Below, piece after piece: positions 62,616-64,000 of a DNA stretch of 64,000 nt. The notes under the pieces are model-generated. The model saw nothing but the letters and a program-made list of their open reading frames with translations, had not been told where the DNA came from and did no database searches. The DNA comes from an uncultured Bulleidia sp. (GTDB lineage: Bacteria; Bacillota_I; Bacilli_A; Erysipelotrichales; Erysipelotrichaceae), in contig CAKVBD010000001.1 of NCBI GenBank assembly GCA_934725105.1, positions 1-64,000 of the forward strand, given 5' to 3'. Position 1 is the first letter of the stretch. The number at the start of each line of letters is the position of its first letter. A program made the position numbers and the translations under genes.

Positions 62616-63728
62616 ATGAAAGCATTAGGAATTATTAGTTTTGAAAATTCTCAAGCCAACGTAGGTGGTTTGGATGATTATAGACCAGTACCTGCCATTT
62701 CATTTTTAGGAAGATATAGAATCATTGACTTTATTCTTTCTAACATGACAAACTCTGGTATTGATAATGTTCATGTATATTGTAAGGAAAAACCTCGTAA
62801 TTTATTTGATCATCTTGGAGCTGGTCAGCAATACAATATCAACTCTAAGCGTGGACAATTAAGAATTCTCTATGGTGAAAAATCATTCGCTGCAGAAGTA
62901 TATAACAATGATATTGCAAACTACATGTTAAACATGCAGTACATTGAAGAAGACAGCAATCCATATGTGATTGTTGCACCAAGTTACTTTATTTATAGCT
63001 TGGACTTCACAAATGTTCTTCAGCAGCATATTGAATCCAAGAGTGATATCACAGTTCTTTATACAAACACAAGTGAAGCAAAAGAACACTTCCTTGACTG
63101 TGATACATTAACAATGGATAAAGATAAGAGAATCACAGAAATTGGACATAACCGTGGCAAGAGAAAGAGTGCATCTATTTCATTAGAAGCATATGTATTA
63201 AGCAAGAAGTTATTTATTGAGCTTGTCAAGAAGGCTGCAGAAACATCTTCATTGTACTGGTTCAGAGATATTCTCAATGATTCTTTAGAAGAATTAACAG
63301 TTACAGGATATGGCATCAAGGGATTTGTTGGATGCATTAACTCATTGAGTGAATATTTCCGTATTACAATGGCTTTGAGTGATCGTGCAACTGCAAAGGG
63401 TCTATTCAAACCTGGCTGGCCAATTTATACACAGACAAACGATTCTGCACCAACAATTTATGGAAAGACTTCTGATGTTTGTGGAAGTGTTATTGCGAAT
63501 GGATGTGTAATTGAAGGAACAGTTACAGATTCTGTTGTTTCACGTAATGTTACAATTCGCAAGGGTGCAATCATTAAGAATTCTATTATTCTTCCAGGTG
63601 CTTATATTGGTGAAAATGCTAAACTGGATCACGTTGTTGTAGATAAGTATGCAATTATTCATCATGTAAAAGAACTTAAGGGTACTGCAGAAGAACCAGT
63701 ATACGTTAAGAGAAGAGACCGTATTTAA
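62616..63728 (+). CDS. glgD: GlgD, regulatory-type ADP-glucose pyrophosphorylase subunit
   Basis: A 370-aa paralog of GlgC that in Firmicutes pairs with GlgC. The N-terminus reads LGIISFENSQANVGGLD in place of the GGxGxRL nucleotide loop, so it is probably not catalytic on its own. FLGRYRIIDFILSNMTNSGI and the C-terminal beta-helix are kept. AAGGAG precedes the ATG, 11 bp after glgC. Confidence 0.94.
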   Translation: MKALGIISFENSQANVGGLDDYRPVPAISFLGRYRIIDFILSNMTNSGIDNVHVYCKEKPRNLFDHLGAGQQYNINSKRGQLRILYGEKSFAAEVYNNDIANYMLNMQYIEEDSNPYVIVAPSYFIYSLDFTNVLQQHIESKSDITVLYTNTSEAKEHFLDCDTLTMDKDKRITEIGHNRGKRKSASISLEAYVLSKKLFIELVKKAAETSSLYWFRDILNDSLEELTVTGYGIKGFVGCINSLSEYFRITMALSDRATAKGLFKPGWPIYTQTNDSAPTIYGKTSDVCGSVIANGCVIEGTVTDSVVSRNVTIRKGAIIKNSIILPGAYIGENAKLDHVVVDKYAIIHHVKELKGTAEEPVYVKRRDRI

Positions 63729-63740
63729 AGGAGATTGTTT

Positions 63741-64000
63741 ATGGGAAGATCAATTCTTTTCGTGGCAGGTGAAGGTCTGCCATTCGTAAAAACTGGAGGA
63801 TTGGCAGATGTCATTGGTGCTTTACCAAAGGCACTTGTACAAAAGGGACACGATGCTAGAGTTGTCCTTCCTCTATACAGTAAAATCATTGAAAAGCATT
63901 ATGATAAGCTGGAAAGACTTGGAACGATTCAAATCCATTCTGGATGGATCGATCAGCCAGCAACATATTACAAAGCAGAAGCAGATGGTGTGATCTACTA
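63741..64000 (+). CDS. glgA: Glycogen synthase (5' part, runs off window)
   Basis: The ADP-glucose-dependent GT5 enzyme that elongates glycogen. The first 86 codons are present, with the KTGGLADV ADP-glucose-binding motif near residues 18-25. AAAGGAG lies 8 nt before the ATG. It follows glgD by 12 bp, completing the glgCDA order. The rest lies outside the window. Confidence 0.95.
   Translation, partial: MGRSILFVAGEGLPFVKTGGLADVIGALPKALVQKGHDARVVLPLYSKIIEKHYDKLERLGTIQIHSGWIDQPATYYKAEADGVIY

Overview
The window is AT-rich chromosomal DNA from a low-GC Firmicute. Gene content and order point to a gut-type Erysipelotrichaceae relative: yybS-gdpP-rplI-dnaB, walJ-htrA-like-rlmH, a glgC-glgD-glgA glycogen operon, LPXTG pili, and CcpA-type cre boxes. 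The genus is inference; no rRNA is present to settle it.

Layout. 1-8.2 kb: a sortase-assembled pilus locus with a large surface adhesin that lacks its 5' end, a major pilin, a class C sortase, a minor pilin and a second sortase. 8.2-12.7 kb: a DUF4143-type ATPase preceded by three 17-bp repeats spaced exactly 33 bp, an M42 aminopeptidase, cutC and glycerate kinase. 12.8-18 kb: lactate permease, two 6-phospho-beta-glucosidases (GH1) and a nitroreductase. 18-22 kb: a protein that appears to fuse a PTS EIIB-like domain to a degenerate ROK domain, a TetR regulator, an SdpI-like protein, a HAD protein with an altered nucleophile motif, and tRNA-Val. 22-30 kb: an Fe-S flavoprotein-like protein, phosphoglucomutase, an AAA ATPase behind phased A-tracts, a two-component system followed by a possible 28-residue membrane microprotein, and hypothetical genes. 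30-36 kb: a P1-family peptidase, AzlCD, a LysR gene broken by an IS607-type element (serine recombinase plus TnpB), a membrane protein and a short deformylase.

36-44.6 kb is a housekeeping block: yybS, gdpP, rplI, dnaB, an M23 peptidase, walJ, an HtrA-like protein without its catalytic residues, and rlmH. 44.6-64 kb is mostly glycogen and alpha-glucan metabolism: malQ, HPr, a second phosphoglucomutase, a rhomboid protease, glgB, glgP, type I pullulanase, a PfkB sugar kinase, then MazG-like, HAD, DUF885, ung and folC genes, and finally glgC, glgD and the start of glgA, which runs off the window end.

How the genes connect. Glycogen synthesis (GlgC/GlgD, GlgA, GlgB), breakdown (GlgP, pullulanase, MalQ) and the glucose-1-phosphate/glucose-6-phosphate link (two phosphoglucomutases) are nearly all here. 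Cre-like sites lie before lactate permease, the first glucosidase, HPr, the second phosphoglucomutase and glgC, suggesting joint control by CcpA and Ser46-phosphorylated HPr. The features most worth following are the EIIB-ROK fusion, the two ATPase genes each preceded by helically spaced repeats, the pseudo-enzymes (HtrA-like and HAD), and the truncated pilus adhesin whose remaining reading frame starts beside a long palindrome.
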